64,000 nucleotides of DNA, taken from Acidovorax carolinensis. GTDB taxonomy: Bacteria > Pseudomonadota > Gammaproteobacteria > Burkholderiales > Burkholderiaceae_C. The notes beneath the pieces are model-generated. The model saw only the letters and a list, made by a program, of their open reading frames with translations, searched no databases and was not told the origin of the DNA. The stretch is from contig NZ_CP021361.1 in the NCBI RefSeq assembly GCF_002157145.1, forward strand, positions 1,488,001-1,552,000, in the 5' to 3' direction. Every line of letters begins with the position of its first letter. Position 1 is the first letter of the stretch. Below are positions 7,823 through 17,451 of the stretch, in pieces. Both the position numbers and the translations under genes were made by a program.

Positions 7823-8686
7823 ATGGCAAAGAACAAGAAGGCCGCGACAGGCGCGAAGAACAAGGCTCATGCGGACGTGACCGATGTCGCGCACAACCCG
7901 TCGCGCGACGAGGCAACGGAACGCTCGATCGGCCGCGAGGACTATGAGGCGCAGTTGCACATGCTGCAGATAGAACTCGTGAAGCTGCAGCGTCACTTCA
8001 TCAAATGTAGCGACCGCATCCTCATCCTCTTGGAGGGACGGGACAGTGCGGGCAAGGATGGCAGCATCAAGCGACTCGTCGAACACCTGAGTCCGCGGGA
8101 AACCCGGGTCGTCGCGCTCAGCAAACCCTCCGATCGGGACCGCACCAGTTGGTACTTCCAGCGCTACGTGCCGCACCTACCGGTCGGCGAAGAACTCGTT
8201 GTGTTCAACCGCAGCTGGTACAACCGCGCCGGCGTGGAGCCGGTGATGGGTTTCTGCACGGCTGAGCAGCACGAGGAGTTCATGAACTCCGTGCCGAAGT
8301 TCGAGGAGATGCTGGTCAACTCCGGCATCAAGCTGCTGAAGTATTACCTCGACATCGGGAAGAAAGAGCAGACCCGCCGGCTCAGTGAACGCCGCCGTGA
8401 CCCGCTCAAGCAATGGAAATCAAGTCCGGTCGACGCCGTGGCGCTGAAGCACTGGGACGGCTACACGCGTGCGCGCGACGAGATGTTCATACGCACGCAC
8501 ACCGCTGCCGCTCCCTGGTCCGTCGTGCTCGCCGACAACAAGCGAGTCGCCAGGCTCAACCTGATCAGGGACGTCCTCTCGCGGCTCCACTACGCGGGCA
8601 AGAAGCACAAGCTCATCGCACCCGACCGGGAGATCGTCTTCGAGTTCTCGCAGGACTGCCTGGATTCCGGCCGACTCGCACGTTGA
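7823..8686 (+). CDS. ppk2: Polyphosphate kinase 2 family protein
   Basis: A 287-residue PPK2 enzyme that transfers phosphate between polyphosphate and nucleotides in the cytoplasm. Visible motifs are Walker A GRDSAGKDGS near residues 72-81, the FNRSWYNRAG Walker-B-like segment, and the lid RRRDPLKQWKSSPVD. The N-terminal 35 residues are Lys/Ala-rich and probably flexible. ATG 7823 follows GGAGAACCCC; an upstream frame to 7514 lacks family sequence. The phosphorylated species (NMP, NDP) cannot be decided from sequence here. In this operon it could make nucleotides from polyphosphate when respiration is blocked, feeding ATP-consuming neighbours such as PRPP synthetase. Confidence 0.92.
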   Translation: MAKNKKAATGAKNKAHADVTDVAHNPSRDEATERSIGREDYEAQLHMLQIELVKLQRHFIKCSDRILILLEGRDSAGKDGSIKRLVEHLSPRETRVVALSKPSDRDRTSWYFQRYVPHLPVGEELVVFNRSWYNRAGVEPVMGFCTAEQHEEFMNSVPKFEEMLVNSGIKLLKYYLDIGKKEQTRRLSERRRDPLKQWKSSPVDAVALKHWDGYTRARDEMFIRTHTAAAPWSVVLADNKRVARLNLIRDVLSRLHYAGKKHKLIAPDREIVFEFSQDCLDSGRLAR

Positions 8687-8719
8687 TACATCGAACAGAA
8701 CCAACAGGATGAACCATCT

Positions 8720-11167
8720 ATGAAGTCAATCAACGTTGAAGTCGGAGGGCTCATATCGAGCCTGAGCGCGGAGGGAGTACGTCGCAAGTTGCTGCAGCTT
8801 CCCGGCGTCCATCACGCGGATGTCAACTACGTTGCGGGAAGCGCAACGGTCCATCTCGACGAACGGCAGCTCAGTGTCGAGGATCTGCGCCGCCGGATCG
8901 TGGAGTGCGGCTATCACTGCAGTGGCGAGCAGACGCCTAAGCATGTGTGCGATCCCGCCACGGGCAGTACGGCGGGCCAGCGCCATGACGGACACGCCGA
9001 TCACGCCGTGTCTGCGAAGCAGGAGGATCACGCGGTGCATTCGGGGCATGCCCATGCAGTCGGAGCGACTGCGACGATGGCCGCCTCGCCGGCCTCCCAT
9101 GCCGGGCACCAGGGCCACGCAGGCGAGCCCGTCATGGACGACATGATGCACGACATGGGGCACGGGTCTGGGTCGATGCAGGACATGGCCCGGGACATGC
9201 GCAATCGGTTCTTCGTGTCCCTGATCTTTTCGATTCCGGTGTTTCTCTATTCGCCGATGGGGAAGATGTTCGGCGACTTCCAGACACCGTTCGGGCTGGA
9301 CAACAAGCTCTTTCTTTTCATCTTCGCGAGCGCGGCGATCCTCTATCCCGGCTGGCCTTTCTGCATCGCTGCGTGGCGCGCTTTGCGCAACGGTGTCGCC
9401 AACATGGCCACGCTGGTCGTGCTGTCGGTGGGCGTGGGATACCTGTTCAGCGTCGGAGCGACCTTCTTCTACGAGGGTGAGGTGTTCTATGAAGCGGCGT
9501 CAGTGCTGCTGGTTTTCATCCTGCTGGGCCACTGGTTAGAGATGCGCGCCCGCGCGGGTGCGTCCGACGCGATTCGCGCGCTGATGGATCTCGCGCCACC
9601 GATGGCCACCGTCGTGCGCAACGGTGTCGAGACCAAGGTGCCAACCGCCGAGGTCGTGGCCGGTGAACTGGTGGTGATCAAGCCCGGCGACAAGATCCCG
9701 GTGGATGGCGAGATCGTCGAAGGAGCCTCGCAGGTCGACGAGTCGATGCTGACCGGCGAGTCGATGCCGGTCAAGAAGGTGGTAGGCAGCACCGTCGTTG
9801 GCGCCAGCATCAACAAGAGCGGGAGCTTCCGCTACAAGGCCACGAAGGTCGGTGCGGACACGGCATTGGCCCAGATCGTCAAGCTGGTCCAGGAGGCCCA
9901 GAACTCGAAGGCACCCGGCCAGCTGCTGGCCGACCAGGCGTCGCAGTGGCTGGTGCTGGCGGCGATCGTGATTGGCTTGTTGACCTTCAGCGTCTGGTAC
10001 TGGGTGATGGGCCAGACGCTGCTATTCGCACTCACCTTGACCATCACGGTATTCGTGATCGCATGCCCTGATGCGCTGGGCCTGGCCACGCCGATGGCCA
10101 TCATGGTCGGGACCGGCCTGGGTGCGATGAACGGCATCCTCTTCAAGAACGCGGCCGCGCTGGAGAACGCTACCAAGCTGACAGTGGTGGTGTTCGACAA
10201 AACCGGCACCTTGACACTCGGGCAGCCCGATGTCGTCGAGATCGTGGCCGCGCCCGGTTTCGAAGAGGCGCGGCTTCTGGCGACGGCCGCCGCGGTGGAG
10301 AAGTTCTCCGAGCACCCCCTTGCACTCGCAGTGCTCAAGCGTGCGGGGGACATGCCGACGGAGGTCACCGAGAACTTCACCAACATCGATGGGCAAGGTG
10401 CACGGGCCACCATCGGGGGCGAGAGGGTGCTGCTCGGGAACCGGCTGCTGATGCAGTCGGAGCAGGTAGACCTGACCGTCCTCGCCAGCGAGGCAACGCG
10501 GCTGCAAGGCGGCGGGCGCACGGTGGTCTATGTCGCGCGCGGCGGCCGGCTGATCGGCCTCATCGCAATCGCGGACGCCGTCCGGCCGACCTCGCGCGAG
10601 ACGATCTCCAAGCTGCAGGCGCGGGGCGTGAAGGTCGCGATGCTGACCGGCGACAACCAGGCGACCGCCGAGCGCATCGGCAAGGAACTGGGCATCGACA
10701 TCGTCCTTGCGGACGTGCTGCCCGGCCAGAAGGCATCCAAGATCAAGGAGTTGCAGCAGCAGGGCCACAAGGTGGGCATGGTCGGCGACGGCATCAACGA
10801 CGCTCCAGCGCTGACCCAGGCCGACGTCGGTTTTGCGATCGGCGCCGGGACGGATGTCGCCATGGAAAGCGCCCAGGTGGTGTTGATGAAAAGCGACCCG
10901 TACGACGTCGTCGGGGCCATCGAGCTCTCTCGCGCAACGCTGCGCAAGATGCACCAGAACCTATGGTGGGCCGTGGGCTACAACGTGGTCGCCTTCCCGC
11001 TTGCGGCTGGGGTGTTGTACCCCTTCACGCTGTCGCCGGAGGTTGCCGCGTTGTCGATGTCCGGCAGTTCTGCGATAGTGGCCATCAATGCACTAATGCT
11101 CAAACGCACGCGCTTACCGGGCATCAAGCGCGTCACGTCGCGCACCTCCGCTCAAGCGGTCGCGTGA
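8720..11167 (+). CDS. P1B-type heavy-metal ATPase with a CPD membrane motif
   Basis: An 815-residue metal-exporting ATPase. Residues 1-70 form an HMA-like fold, but the usual C-x-x-C is absent ([11 protein letters not shown]). Residues 80-160 are His/Met-rich. The core has TGES, D493 in DKTGTLT, SEHPLA and GDGINDAP. The sixth-helix metal motif reads C449-P450-D451 rather than CPC or CPH. Other helices look copper-type (YN in helix 7, MSGSS in helix 8), so Cu export is likely but the altered ligand may change specificity. It follows ppk2 by 33 bp. ATP supply by neighbouring energy genes would fit. Confidence 0.92.
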   Translation: MKSINVEVGGLISSLSAEGVRRKLLQLPGVHHADVNYVAGSATVHLDERQLSVEDLRRRIVECGYHCSGEQTPKHVCDPATGSTAGQRHDGHADHAVSAKQEDHAVHSGHAHAVGATATMAASPASHAGHQGHAGEPVMDDMMHDMGHGSGSMQDMARDMRNRFFVSLIFSIPVFLYSPMGKMFGDFQTPFGLDNKLFLFIFASAAILYPGWPFCIAAWRALRNGVANMATLVVLSVGVGYLFSVGATFFYEGEVFYEAASVLLVFILLGHWLEMRARAGASDAIRALMDLAPPMATVVRNGVETKVPTAEVVAGELVVIKPGDKIPVDGEIVEGASQVDESMLTGESMPVKKVVGSTVVGASINKSGSFRYKATKVGADTALAQIVKLVQEAQNSKAPGQLLADQASQWLVLAAIVIGLLTFSVWYWVMGQTLLFALTLTITVFVIACPDALGLATPMAIMVGTGLGAMNGILFKNAAALENATKLTVVVFDKTGTLTLGQPDVVEIVAAPGFEEARLLATAAAVEKFSEHPLALAVLKRAGDMPTEVTENFTNIDGQGARATIGGERVLLGNRLLMQSEQVDLTVLASEATRLQGGGRTVVYVARGGRLIGLIAIADAVRPTSRETISKLQARGVKVAMLTGDNQATAERIGKELGIDIVLADVLPGQKASKIKELQQQGHKVGMVGDGINDAPALTQADVGFAIGAGTDVAMESAQVVLMKSDPYDVVGAIELSRATLRKMHQNLWWAVGYNVVAFPLAAGVLYPFTLSPEVAALSMSGSSAIVAINALMLKRTRLPGIKRVTSRTSAQAVA

Positions 11168-11171
11168 GCCC

Positions 11172-12515
11172 GTGCTGCGAGCCACCATGGTCGAGAGCCG
11201 CCCGATGAGATCGCCGCCGTCCAAAGCCAGGCTGGCCCGTCAGGACGATCTGGGCGTCGTTCAGCTGGGCTGGCTGGCGGCGGCCGTGTTCGTTGTCTCG
11301 GCCGGGTACGGCGCGTTGATGCCCTTGATTCCCGACTGGCTGCGCCCTCTGATGGGTGACGCCGACCCAGCGGTGCTCGCGCGCCATGTCGGCTACCTCA
11401 GCGGCATCTACACGGCCGGGATCCTTGTGGGGGCGCCACTGTGGGGCGTGCTGGCGGACAGGCTGGGACGCGCCCGCGTGTTGCTGGTCGGGCTGGTCGG
11501 CTATGTGGCGAGCCTGCTTCCGCTGCTGCGCCCCGAATCTGTGGGCGTGGTCGGCATCTATGCGCTGCGCGGCGCTGCGGGCTTCTTTGTCGCCGCAGTC
11601 GTGCCCGTGGTGCCGGCGCTCGTCGCGCAGTACACGCCGCAGGCGATACGCGCCAAGCGCTTCGCATGGTTGGGCGCGATGTCGCTGCTCGGGTTCCTGT
11701 TCGGACCCGGCCTCAACGCCGTCGCGGATCGCCTTGCCGGCTTGGGCGTCTTCGCCGCCCTCGTGCAGGGGTCATCGACCAAGCTCGTGATCGGACTCTC
11801 GGCCGCGCTGGGTGCGTTGATGATGCTGGGCCTGGCCGCCACGCTTCCCGCGCCGTCCAGCACTCTGGATGCGGGCCCGAGCGATGACGACGGCCCGCCC
11901 GAGAGCCGGTCCTTCACGCTCTGGCTGCTCAATGGCGTGGTCATGTTCGTGCTCGCTGGCTTTGAACTCGGCATCGTGCTGCAGGGCCAGCGTCATCCCG
12001 AACTCACGTCGCGCGAGGTGTCGTGGATGTTCGCCGCATGCAGCCTGGTGATGTTGGGCGTCAACGCGGTCCTGTTTTTCACCGGCTTGCTTGAGCGCGC
12101 TGATCCCCGTCGCATGTTGGCTGCCGGCATGGTCCTGGGTATCGCGGGACTCGCGGTGCTTGCTCGCCATGGCAGCGAGACCTGGATGTACGTTGGCGTC
12201 AGTTTCACAGCGGCGGGCACCGGTATCGTGCTGCCGACCGTTGCCTACCTCGCCGCAGGCTCCGCACGTCGGCGGCTCGGAACCGCGATGGGCGGCCTAG
12301 CGGCAGCAGCCGGCTTCGGGCAGACGCTTGGATCGGCAGTCGCCGGCTGGCTGTTCGGCACCGTCATGCAGAGCAGCTTCGCATGGCTCTCCATCCCGCT
12401 CGTGGCCACCCTCGCATTCTTGCTGATTCCCCGGCAGTGGTGGCCAGCGAACCCGGCCCTGCTGACAGCTTCACCTTCCTCCACTTCACCCACCTCCACG
12501 GAGACCGAACCATGA
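11172..12515 (+). CDS. Major facilitator superfamily transporter
   Basis: A 447-residue protein with about 12 hydrophobic segments and an MFS motif-A-like loop (GVLADRLGRARVLLVG, near residue 93). A His/Asp-poor central loop (about 235-250, PSDDDGPPESRS) separates the two halves. The substrate is not readable; drug or metabolite efflux is possible. The N-terminal 30 residues are basic and the true start could be one of several ATGs (11172, 11187, 11205). Its stop overlaps the lemA start as ATGA, so the two are probably translationally coupled. Confidence 0.85.
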   Translation: MLRATMVESRPMRSPPSKARLARQDDLGVVQLGWLAAAVFVVSAGYGALMPLIPDWLRPLMGDADPAVLARHVGYLSGIYTAGILVGAPLWGVLADRLGRARVLLVGLVGYVASLLPLLRPESVGVVGIYALRGAAGFFVAAVVPVVPALVAQYTPQAIRAKRFAWLGAMSLLGFLFGPGLNAVADRLAGLGVFAALVQGSSTKLVIGLSAALGALMMLGLAATLPAPSSTLDAGPSDDDGPPESRSFTLWLLNGVVMFVLAGFELGIVLQGQRHPELTSREVSWMFAACSLVMLGVNAVLFFTGLLERADPRRMLAAGMVLGIAGLAVLARHGSETWMYVGVSFTAAGTGIVLPTVAYLAAGSARRRLGTAMGGLAAAAGFGQTLGSAVAGWLFGTVMQSSFAWLSIPLVATLAFLLIPRQWWPANPALLTASPSSTSPTSTETEP

Positions 12516-13123
12516 GACTTATCCTGACGACCCTGCTCGCAGCGCTTGCCCTGTCGCTGAGCGGATGCGGCTACAACGACTTCCAGCGGTTGGACGAACA
12601 GACCAAGTCTGCCTGGTCCGAGGTGCTGAACCAGTACCAGCGACGCGCAGATCTGATACCGAACATCGTCGCGACGGTGAAAGGAGAGACCAACTTCGAA
12701 CAAGAGACGCTGACCCGGGTCGTCGAAGCGCGCGCCAAGGCCACCTCGATCCAGGCTACTCCGGAACTCGTCAACAACCCCGAGGCGTTCCAGAAGTTCC
12801 AGGCGGTGCAGGGCGAGCTGTCCGGCGCGCTGAGCAGGCTGCTGGTCGTGAGCGAGAACTACCCGCAGCTCAAAGCCAACCAGGGCTTCCAGGAACTGCG
12901 CGCGCAGCTTGAAGGCACCGAGAACCGCATCACCGTGGCCCGCGGGCGCTATGTGAAGGTGGTGCAGGACTACAACGTCCTCACGCGCAGCTTCCCGACC
13001 AACATCACGGCCAAGGTGTTCAGCTACGACGTCAAGCCGAACTTCTCCGTCGCCGACGAGAAGGCGATGGCCACGCCGCCCCAGGTCAACTTCGGCGCCT
13101 CGGCACCGGCGGCGCGCCCCTGA
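12512..13123 (+). CDS. lemA: LemA family lipoprotein
   Basis: A 203-residue LemA protein. The N-terminus MRLILTTLLAALALSLSGCG is a lipoprotein signal with lipobox LSGC, so it is membrane-anchored in the periplasm. The LemA core shows QRRADLIPNIVATVKG and the helical ENYPQLKANQGFQELRAQLEGTENRI segment typical of the four-helix bundle. LemA is often encoded beside TPM-domain proteins, as here: the next two genes carry TPM domains. The exact role of LemA is unsettled; envelope stress or maturation has been suggested. ATGA overlap with the transporter gene upstream. Confidence 0.93.
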   Translation: MRLILTTLLAALALSLSGCGYNDFQRLDEQTKSAWSEVLNQYQRRADLIPNIVATVKGETNFEQETLTRVVEARAKATSIQATPELVNNPEAFQKFQAVQGELSGALSRLLVVSENYPQLKANQGFQELRAQLEGTENRITVARGRYVKVVQDYNVLTRSFPTNITAKVFSYDVKPNFSVADEKAMATPPQVNFGASAPAARP

Positions 13124-13124
13124 T

Positions 13125-14030
13125 ATGAGCACGCTGAGAACAGCGGTGCCGTACCCGGCCGCCCACCTGCGCCTGGCCCGCATGTTGGTCTGGCTGTTGC
13201 TGAGCCTGTTCCTGGTGGTCGCGTCCGCGCAGGAGCTGGTCGCTATTCCGCCGCTGCAGGCGCGTGTCACCGACCTCACGGGGACGCTCGCCGCCGATCG
13301 GGTCGCCTCGCTGGATGCGCAGCTTCGTGCCTTCGAGGAACGCAAGGGCGTGCAGATCGCGGTGCTGATGGTCGGCTCCACGCGGCCTGAACCGGTCGAG
13401 CAGTACGCCATGCGGGTGGTCGAGCAGTGGAAGCTCGGCCGCCGCAAGGTGGACGATGGCGCACTGCTGCTGGTTGCCAAGGAAGATCGCGCCGTGCGCA
13501 TCGAGGTTGGCTACGGCATCGAGGGCGCGCTGAGCGACCTGGTGGCGCGGCGCATCATCGACGAAGTAATCACGCCGCGCTTTCGCCAGGGCGATTTCGA
13601 CGGTGGCATCGCGGCAGGCGCCGAACAGATCATGCGCGTCGTCGACGGCGAAGCCCTGCCTGCGGCGGATCCACGGCGGCAAGGCCGGACCAACGACATC
13701 GGCCAGGCCTGGCCCTTCCTGTTCATCGTGGCTTTGATGCTGGGCGGATTGCTGCGCAACGCGCTCGGTCGGGTCCCTGGCGCCGTGGTCACAGCCGGGG
13801 TATTGGGTGCTGCGGCGTGGCTGGTGGTGGGCACCCTCGCGGTAGCCGCGCTGGCCGGATTGGCGGGATTCTTCGTCACGCTGCTAGGCATCGGCATGGG
13901 CGGCCACGGCGGCATGCATGGGCACCATCGGGGTGGTGGGTGGCCTGGTGGCGGATTCGGCGGCGGCGGAGGAGGATTCCGCGGCGGTGGCGGTGGCTTT
14001 GGTGGCGGTGGCGCCTCAGGACGGTGGTGA
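13125..14030 (+). CDS. TPM-domain membrane protein with Gly-rich tail
   Basis: A 301-residue protein of the YgcG/TPM family: N-terminal signal or anchor (about residues 14-35), a TPM domain (about 40-165, with VTDLTGTLAADRVASLDAQL and VEQWKLGRRKVDDGALLLVA), one or two membrane helices around 195-255, and a final 40 residues of Gly/His/Phe-rich sequence. This layout is typical of the TPM partner of LemA. The start is 2 bp after the lemA stop. TPM domains are probably periplasmic and have been linked to protein quality control; that is family knowledge, not visible here. Confidence 0.9.
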   Translation: MSTLRTAVPYPAAHLRLARMLVWLLLSLFLVVASAQELVAIPPLQARVTDLTGTLAADRVASLDAQLRAFEERKGVQIAVLMVGSTRPEPVEQYAMRVVEQWKLGRRKVDDGALLLVAKEDRAVRIEVGYGIEGALSDLVARRIIDEVITPRFRQGDFDGGIAAGAEQIMRVVDGEALPAADPRRQGRTNDIGQAWPFLFIVALMLGGLLRNALGRVPGAVVTAGVLGAAAWLVVGTLAVAALAGLAGFFVTLLGIGMGGHGGMHGHHRGGGWPGGGFGGGGGGFRGGGGGFGGGGASGRW

Positions 14031-14031
14031 G

Positions 14032-14529
14032 ATGAACATTCAACGACTTCTTCGCCACCTCGCCACCACCGGCGGCGCGGTACGCCGCGCCTTCCCGCCG
14101 CGCACTCTGGACGCCATCGAGCAAGCCATCCGTGCGGGAGAGTCCCAGCATGGCGGCCAGTTGCGCTTTGTGGTCGAGGGCGCGCTGGATGGATCGCCGC
14201 TGTGGCGAGACCAGTCGCCGCGCGAGCGAGCGCTGGATCTGTTTGCCCGTATGGGCGTATGGGACACGGCGCATAACAGCGGCGTGCTCATCTACGTGCT
14301 GCTGGCCGATCGGGCGGTGGAGGTCGTGGCCGATCGCGGCATCCATGCCTGTTGCGGTGCCGACATGTGGTCAGGTGTGTGCCAGCGCATGGAAGCCCAG
14401 TTCGCGCAGGGGCACTTCGAGGCCGGTTCCATGGAAGGCATCGCCGCCGTCAGCCATCTGTTGATGCAGCACTTTCCGCGCGACGCGGGCGACGGAAACG
14501 AGTTGCCCGATCGGCCAGTTCTTTTTTGA
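14032..14529 (+). CDS. Second, short TPM-domain protein
   Basis: A 165-residue TPM-domain protein with no Gly-rich tail and no clear signal peptide. It shows the family stretch ALDLFARMGVWDTAHNSGVLIY followed by DRAVEVVADRGIH and a final FEAGSMEGIAAVSHLL. It starts 2 bp after the previous TPM gene stop. Having a long and a short TPM protein next to LemA is a recurrent arrangement. ATG 14032 is preceded by GGTGGTGAG; an in-frame extension to 13918 lies wholly inside the upstream gene. Confidence 0.88.
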   Translation: MNIQRLLRHLATTGGAVRRAFPPRTLDAIEQAIRAGESQHGGQLRFVVEGALDGSPLWRDQSPRERALDLFARMGVWDTAHNSGVLIYVLLADRAVEVVADRGIHACCGADMWSGVCQRMEAQFAQGHFEAGSMEGIAAVSHLLMQHFPRDAGDGNELPDRPVLF

Positions 14530-14554
14530 ACGACAACATCCTTGGAGACTTTCC

Positions 14555-15913
14555 ATGCAACTTCAGTTTTTGGGTGCCACGGGCACCGTGACCGGTTCGA
14601 AATTCCTCCTGCGCCATGGCGACTCGACAATCCTGGTGGACAGCGGCCTGTTCCAGGGCTTTAAGCAGCTGCGGCTGCGCAATTGGGAGCCGCTGCCGGT
14701 CGCGCCCAAGACGATCGATGCTGTCGTGCTCACCCACGCCCACATCGATCACAGCGGCTACCTGCCGCTGCTGGCGCGGCAGGGTTTTCGCGGGCGGGTC
14801 TATTGCACGTCCGCGACGCATGAGCTATGCAAGATCCTGCTCACCGACAGTGGTCATTTGCAAGAAGAAGATGCGAAGTTCGCCAACCGCTACGGCTTCT
14901 CCAAGCACAAGCCCGCGTTGCCGCTGTACACGCGGGAGGATGCCGAGCGCTGCCTGAAGCTTTTCTCACCGCGTCCGTTTGCCGAGGCCTTCGAGGCTCT
15001 GCCCGGACTCACAGCCCGGCTGGAGCCCTCGGGGCACATGCTCGGCTCCGCCTTCGTGCACCTCAGCGATGGGCAGCGGTCGGTGCTCTTCTCCGGCGAC
15101 ATCGGCCGCCCGAACGACCCGGTGCTGCGCCCGCCGGTGCAGGTTCCGGGCGCAGACTACCTGCTGGTGGAGTCTACCTACGGCAACCGCAAGCATGAAG
15201 AGACTGACGCGCTGGAAAAACTGGAGACCGTGATCAATCAGACCGCCGCCCGCGGCGGTGTCGTGGTCATCCCAGCGTTCGCGGTCGGCCGCGCCCAAAG
15301 CCTGATGTATGGCATCTACCAACTCAAGAAGCAGGGCCGCATCCACCACCTGCCGGTGTACCTCGACAGCCCGATGGCCATCGATGCGACGCAGCTGTAT
15401 CACGCCCATCGTGACGAGCATCGGCTCTCGCCCGAGGAGTGCGAGGGCATGTGCCACGCCGCGAAGATCGTCAACAAGGTCGAGGAGTCCAAGGCGCTCA
15501 GTGCCAGCCGCGGGCCGATGGTGATCATCTCCGCCAGCGGCATGGCCACGGGTGGCCGGGTGGTTCACCACCTGAAGTCCTTCGCACCCGATCGGCGCAA
15601 CACGATCCTGTTCGCCGGTTACCAGGCGGGTGGAACCCGCGGCGCGGCGATCCTGCATGGTGCGTCCACCGTTCGCATCCATGGCGAAGACGTGCCGATT
15701 CGCGCCGAGGTGGCCTCGCTCGACAACCTCTCCGCCCATGCCGATGCCGACGAGATCATCGCGTGGCTGCGCGGCTTCACGCAAACGCCGCGCCGCACGT
15801 TCGTGACGCACGGCGAGCCCGAAGCGGCCGATGCGATGCGCTCGCGGATCGACCATGAACTCGGCTGGGCGGTCTCGGTGCCCGACTACCTGCAGACCGT
15901 GGAGCTTGCATGA
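14555..15913 (+). CDS. MBL-fold beta-CASP ribonuclease
   Basis: A 452-residue metallo-beta-lactamase/beta-CASP nuclease of the CPSF-73-like bacterial type. Metal ligands are visible in THAHIDHSGYLP (near residue 65), in the SGHMLGSAFV motif and in LFSGDIGR; the beta-CASP part carries VVIPAFAVGRAQ, SASGMATGGR and the C-terminal LSAHADADEI. Such enzymes cut or trim RNA. Here it sits directly before a nucleoside/nucleotide phosphorylase and PRPP synthetase, so it could release nucleotides from RNA for salvage; that link is inference. ATGA-type overlap with the next gene. Confidence 0.92.
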   Translation: MQLQFLGATGTVTGSKFLLRHGDSTILVDSGLFQGFKQLRLRNWEPLPVAPKTIDAVVLTHAHIDHSGYLPLLARQGFRGRVYCTSATHELCKILLTDSGHLQEEDAKFANRYGFSKHKPALPLYTREDAERCLKLFSPRPFAEAFEALPGLTARLEPSGHMLGSAFVHLSDGQRSVLFSGDIGRPNDPVLRPPVQVPGADYLLVESTYGNRKHEETDALEKLETVINQTAARGGVVVIPAFAVGRAQSLMYGIYQLKKQGRIHHLPVYLDSPMAIDATQLYHAHRDEHRLSPEECEGMCHAAKIVNKVEESKALSASRGPMVIISASGMATGGRVVHHLKSFAPDRRNTILFAGYQAGGTRGAAILHGASTVRIHGEDVPIRAEVASLDNLSAHADADEIIAWLRGFTQTPRRTFVTHGEPEAADAMRSRIDHELGWAVSVPDYLQTVELA

Positions 15914-17451
15914 CAGCGCAAATGCATGAAGCCGGCCGCACCAAGGAGGCCGGGAACAGGCTGCAGGCGTGGCGCACGGGCATCGACACCTATCAGGAGC
16001 CGGTGGTCTACATGCGGCGCGATTGCCCGGTCTGTCGATCGGAGGGTTTCACGACCCAGGCGCGCGTGCAATTGACGGCCGGCGGCCGAAGCATCGTGGC
16101 GACGCTCAGTGTCGTCGACGGTGATTGGCTGGCCGAGAACGTCGCCGGTCTGTCCGAGTCCGCGTGGGCATCGCTGGGTGCGCAGCCGGGTGAGCCGGTC
16201 GCGGTCACCCATGCGCCACCGCTGGATTCGCTCAGCCATGTCCGGGCCAAGGTCTACGGCAACTCCCTTGGCGACGCCCAGTTCGGCGCGATCATCTCCG
16301 ACGTCGCGGCGGGCCGTTACTCGGACCTGCACCTCGCCACCTTCATCACCGCCTGCGCGGGTGATCGCCTTGACCTGGCGGAGACGGTCTCGCTCACGAA
16401 AGCCATGATCGCCGTCGGCGACCGCATCGATTGGGGTCGTCCGCTGGTCGTGGACAAGCACTGCGTCGGCGGCCTGCCGGGGAATCGCACGACCCTGCTC
16501 GTGGTGCCCATCGTGACCGCCTGCGGCCTCATGATGCCCAAGACCTCCTCGCGCGCCATCACCTCACCGGCCGGGACGGCCGACACGATGGAGGTGCTGG
16601 CACCGGTCAACCTGGATGTGCCGAGCATGCGACGCGTGGTCGAGCGCACGGGCGGCTGCATCGTGTGGGGCGGCTCGGTCCGGCTCAGCCCCGCCGACGA
16701 CATCCTTATCCGCGTCGAGCGGCCACTCGATCTCGACAGCGAAGGGCAGCTCGTGGCCTCGGTCCTGTCCAAGAAGGCCGCTGCGGGTTCGACCCATGTG
16801 CTGATCGATCTGCCCGTGGGCGCCACCGCGAAAGTGCGCAGCGCACACGCCGCGGCGTCGCTCGGCCGGCGCCTGCAGGAGGTGGGTGGCGCCATAGGCC
16901 TGCAGGTGTTCTTGCGCGTCACCGACGGCGAACAGCCGGTTGGCCGCGGGATCGGTCCCGCACTGGAAGCCCGCGACGTGCTGGCCGTCCTGCAAGGGAC
17001 GCGCGAGGCCCCGGCCGACCTGCGAGAGCGGGCGCTGCGGCTGGCGGCGGACATCCTCGAAATGGGCGGCGCGGCGCCGGCCGGCGGCGGCCTGAAGCTC
17101 GCCACCGAGGTGCTGGCCGATGGCCGGGCCTGGGCCAAGTTCCAGGCAATCTGCTCTGAGCAGGGCGGCCTTCGCAGCCTCCCGATGGCGGCGCATCTGC
17201 ACACCGTCGAATCGCCGGGCACGGGCCGTGTCACCCGCATCGACAACCGCCTGCTCGCGCGGGCGGCCAAGCTCGCCGGTGCGCCGACCGCCCCGGCCGC
17301 CGGCATCGATGTGCACGCGCGCCTTGGCGATCGCGTCGAAGCCGGACAGCCGCTGTTCACGCTGCATGCCCAGGCACCAGGCGAACTGGCCTATGCCCTG
17401 GAGTTCGTCCGCGCGCGCCCACCGATCTTCCAGATTTCAGAGAACGTATGA
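15910..17451 (+). CDS. deoA: Thymidine phosphorylase family protein of the long, AMP-phosphorylase-like type
   Basis: A 513-residue pyrimidine/AMP phosphorylase family enzyme, longer than classical DeoA (about 440) and close to archaeal AMP phosphorylases. Family motifs are KHCVGGLPGNRTTLLV, PKTSSRAITSPAGTADTMEV and GGCIVWGG. The reaction would be phosphorolysis of a nucleoside (ribose or deoxyribose 1-phosphate) or of AMP (ribose 1,5-bisphosphate). No RuBisCO or ribose-1,5-bisphosphate isomerase is present, so full archaeal AMP catabolism is not supported here. It overlaps the upstream RNase gene (ATGA) and the downstream prs gene (ATGA). Confidence 0.9.
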   Translation: MTAQMHEAGRTKEAGNRLQAWRTGIDTYQEPVVYMRRDCPVCRSEGFTTQARVQLTAGGRSIVATLSVVDGDWLAENVAGLSESAWASLGAQPGEPVAVTHAPPLDSLSHVRAKVYGNSLGDAQFGAIISDVAAGRYSDLHLATFITACAGDRLDLAETVSLTKAMIAVGDRIDWGRPLVVDKHCVGGLPGNRTTLLVVPIVTACGLMMPKTSSRAITSPAGTADTMEVLAPVNLDVPSMRRVVERTGGCIVWGGSVRLSPADDILIRVERPLDLDSEGQLVASVLSKKAAAGSTHVLIDLPVGATAKVRSAHAAASLGRRLQEVGGAIGLQVFLRVTDGEQPVGRGIGPALEARDVLAVLQGTREAPADLRERALRLAADILEMGGAAPAGGGLKLATEVLADGRAWAKFQAICSEQGGLRSLPMAAHLHTVESPGTGRVTRIDNRLLARAAKLAGAPTAPAAGIDVHARLGDRVEAGQPLFTLHAQAPGELAYALEFVRARPPIFQISENV

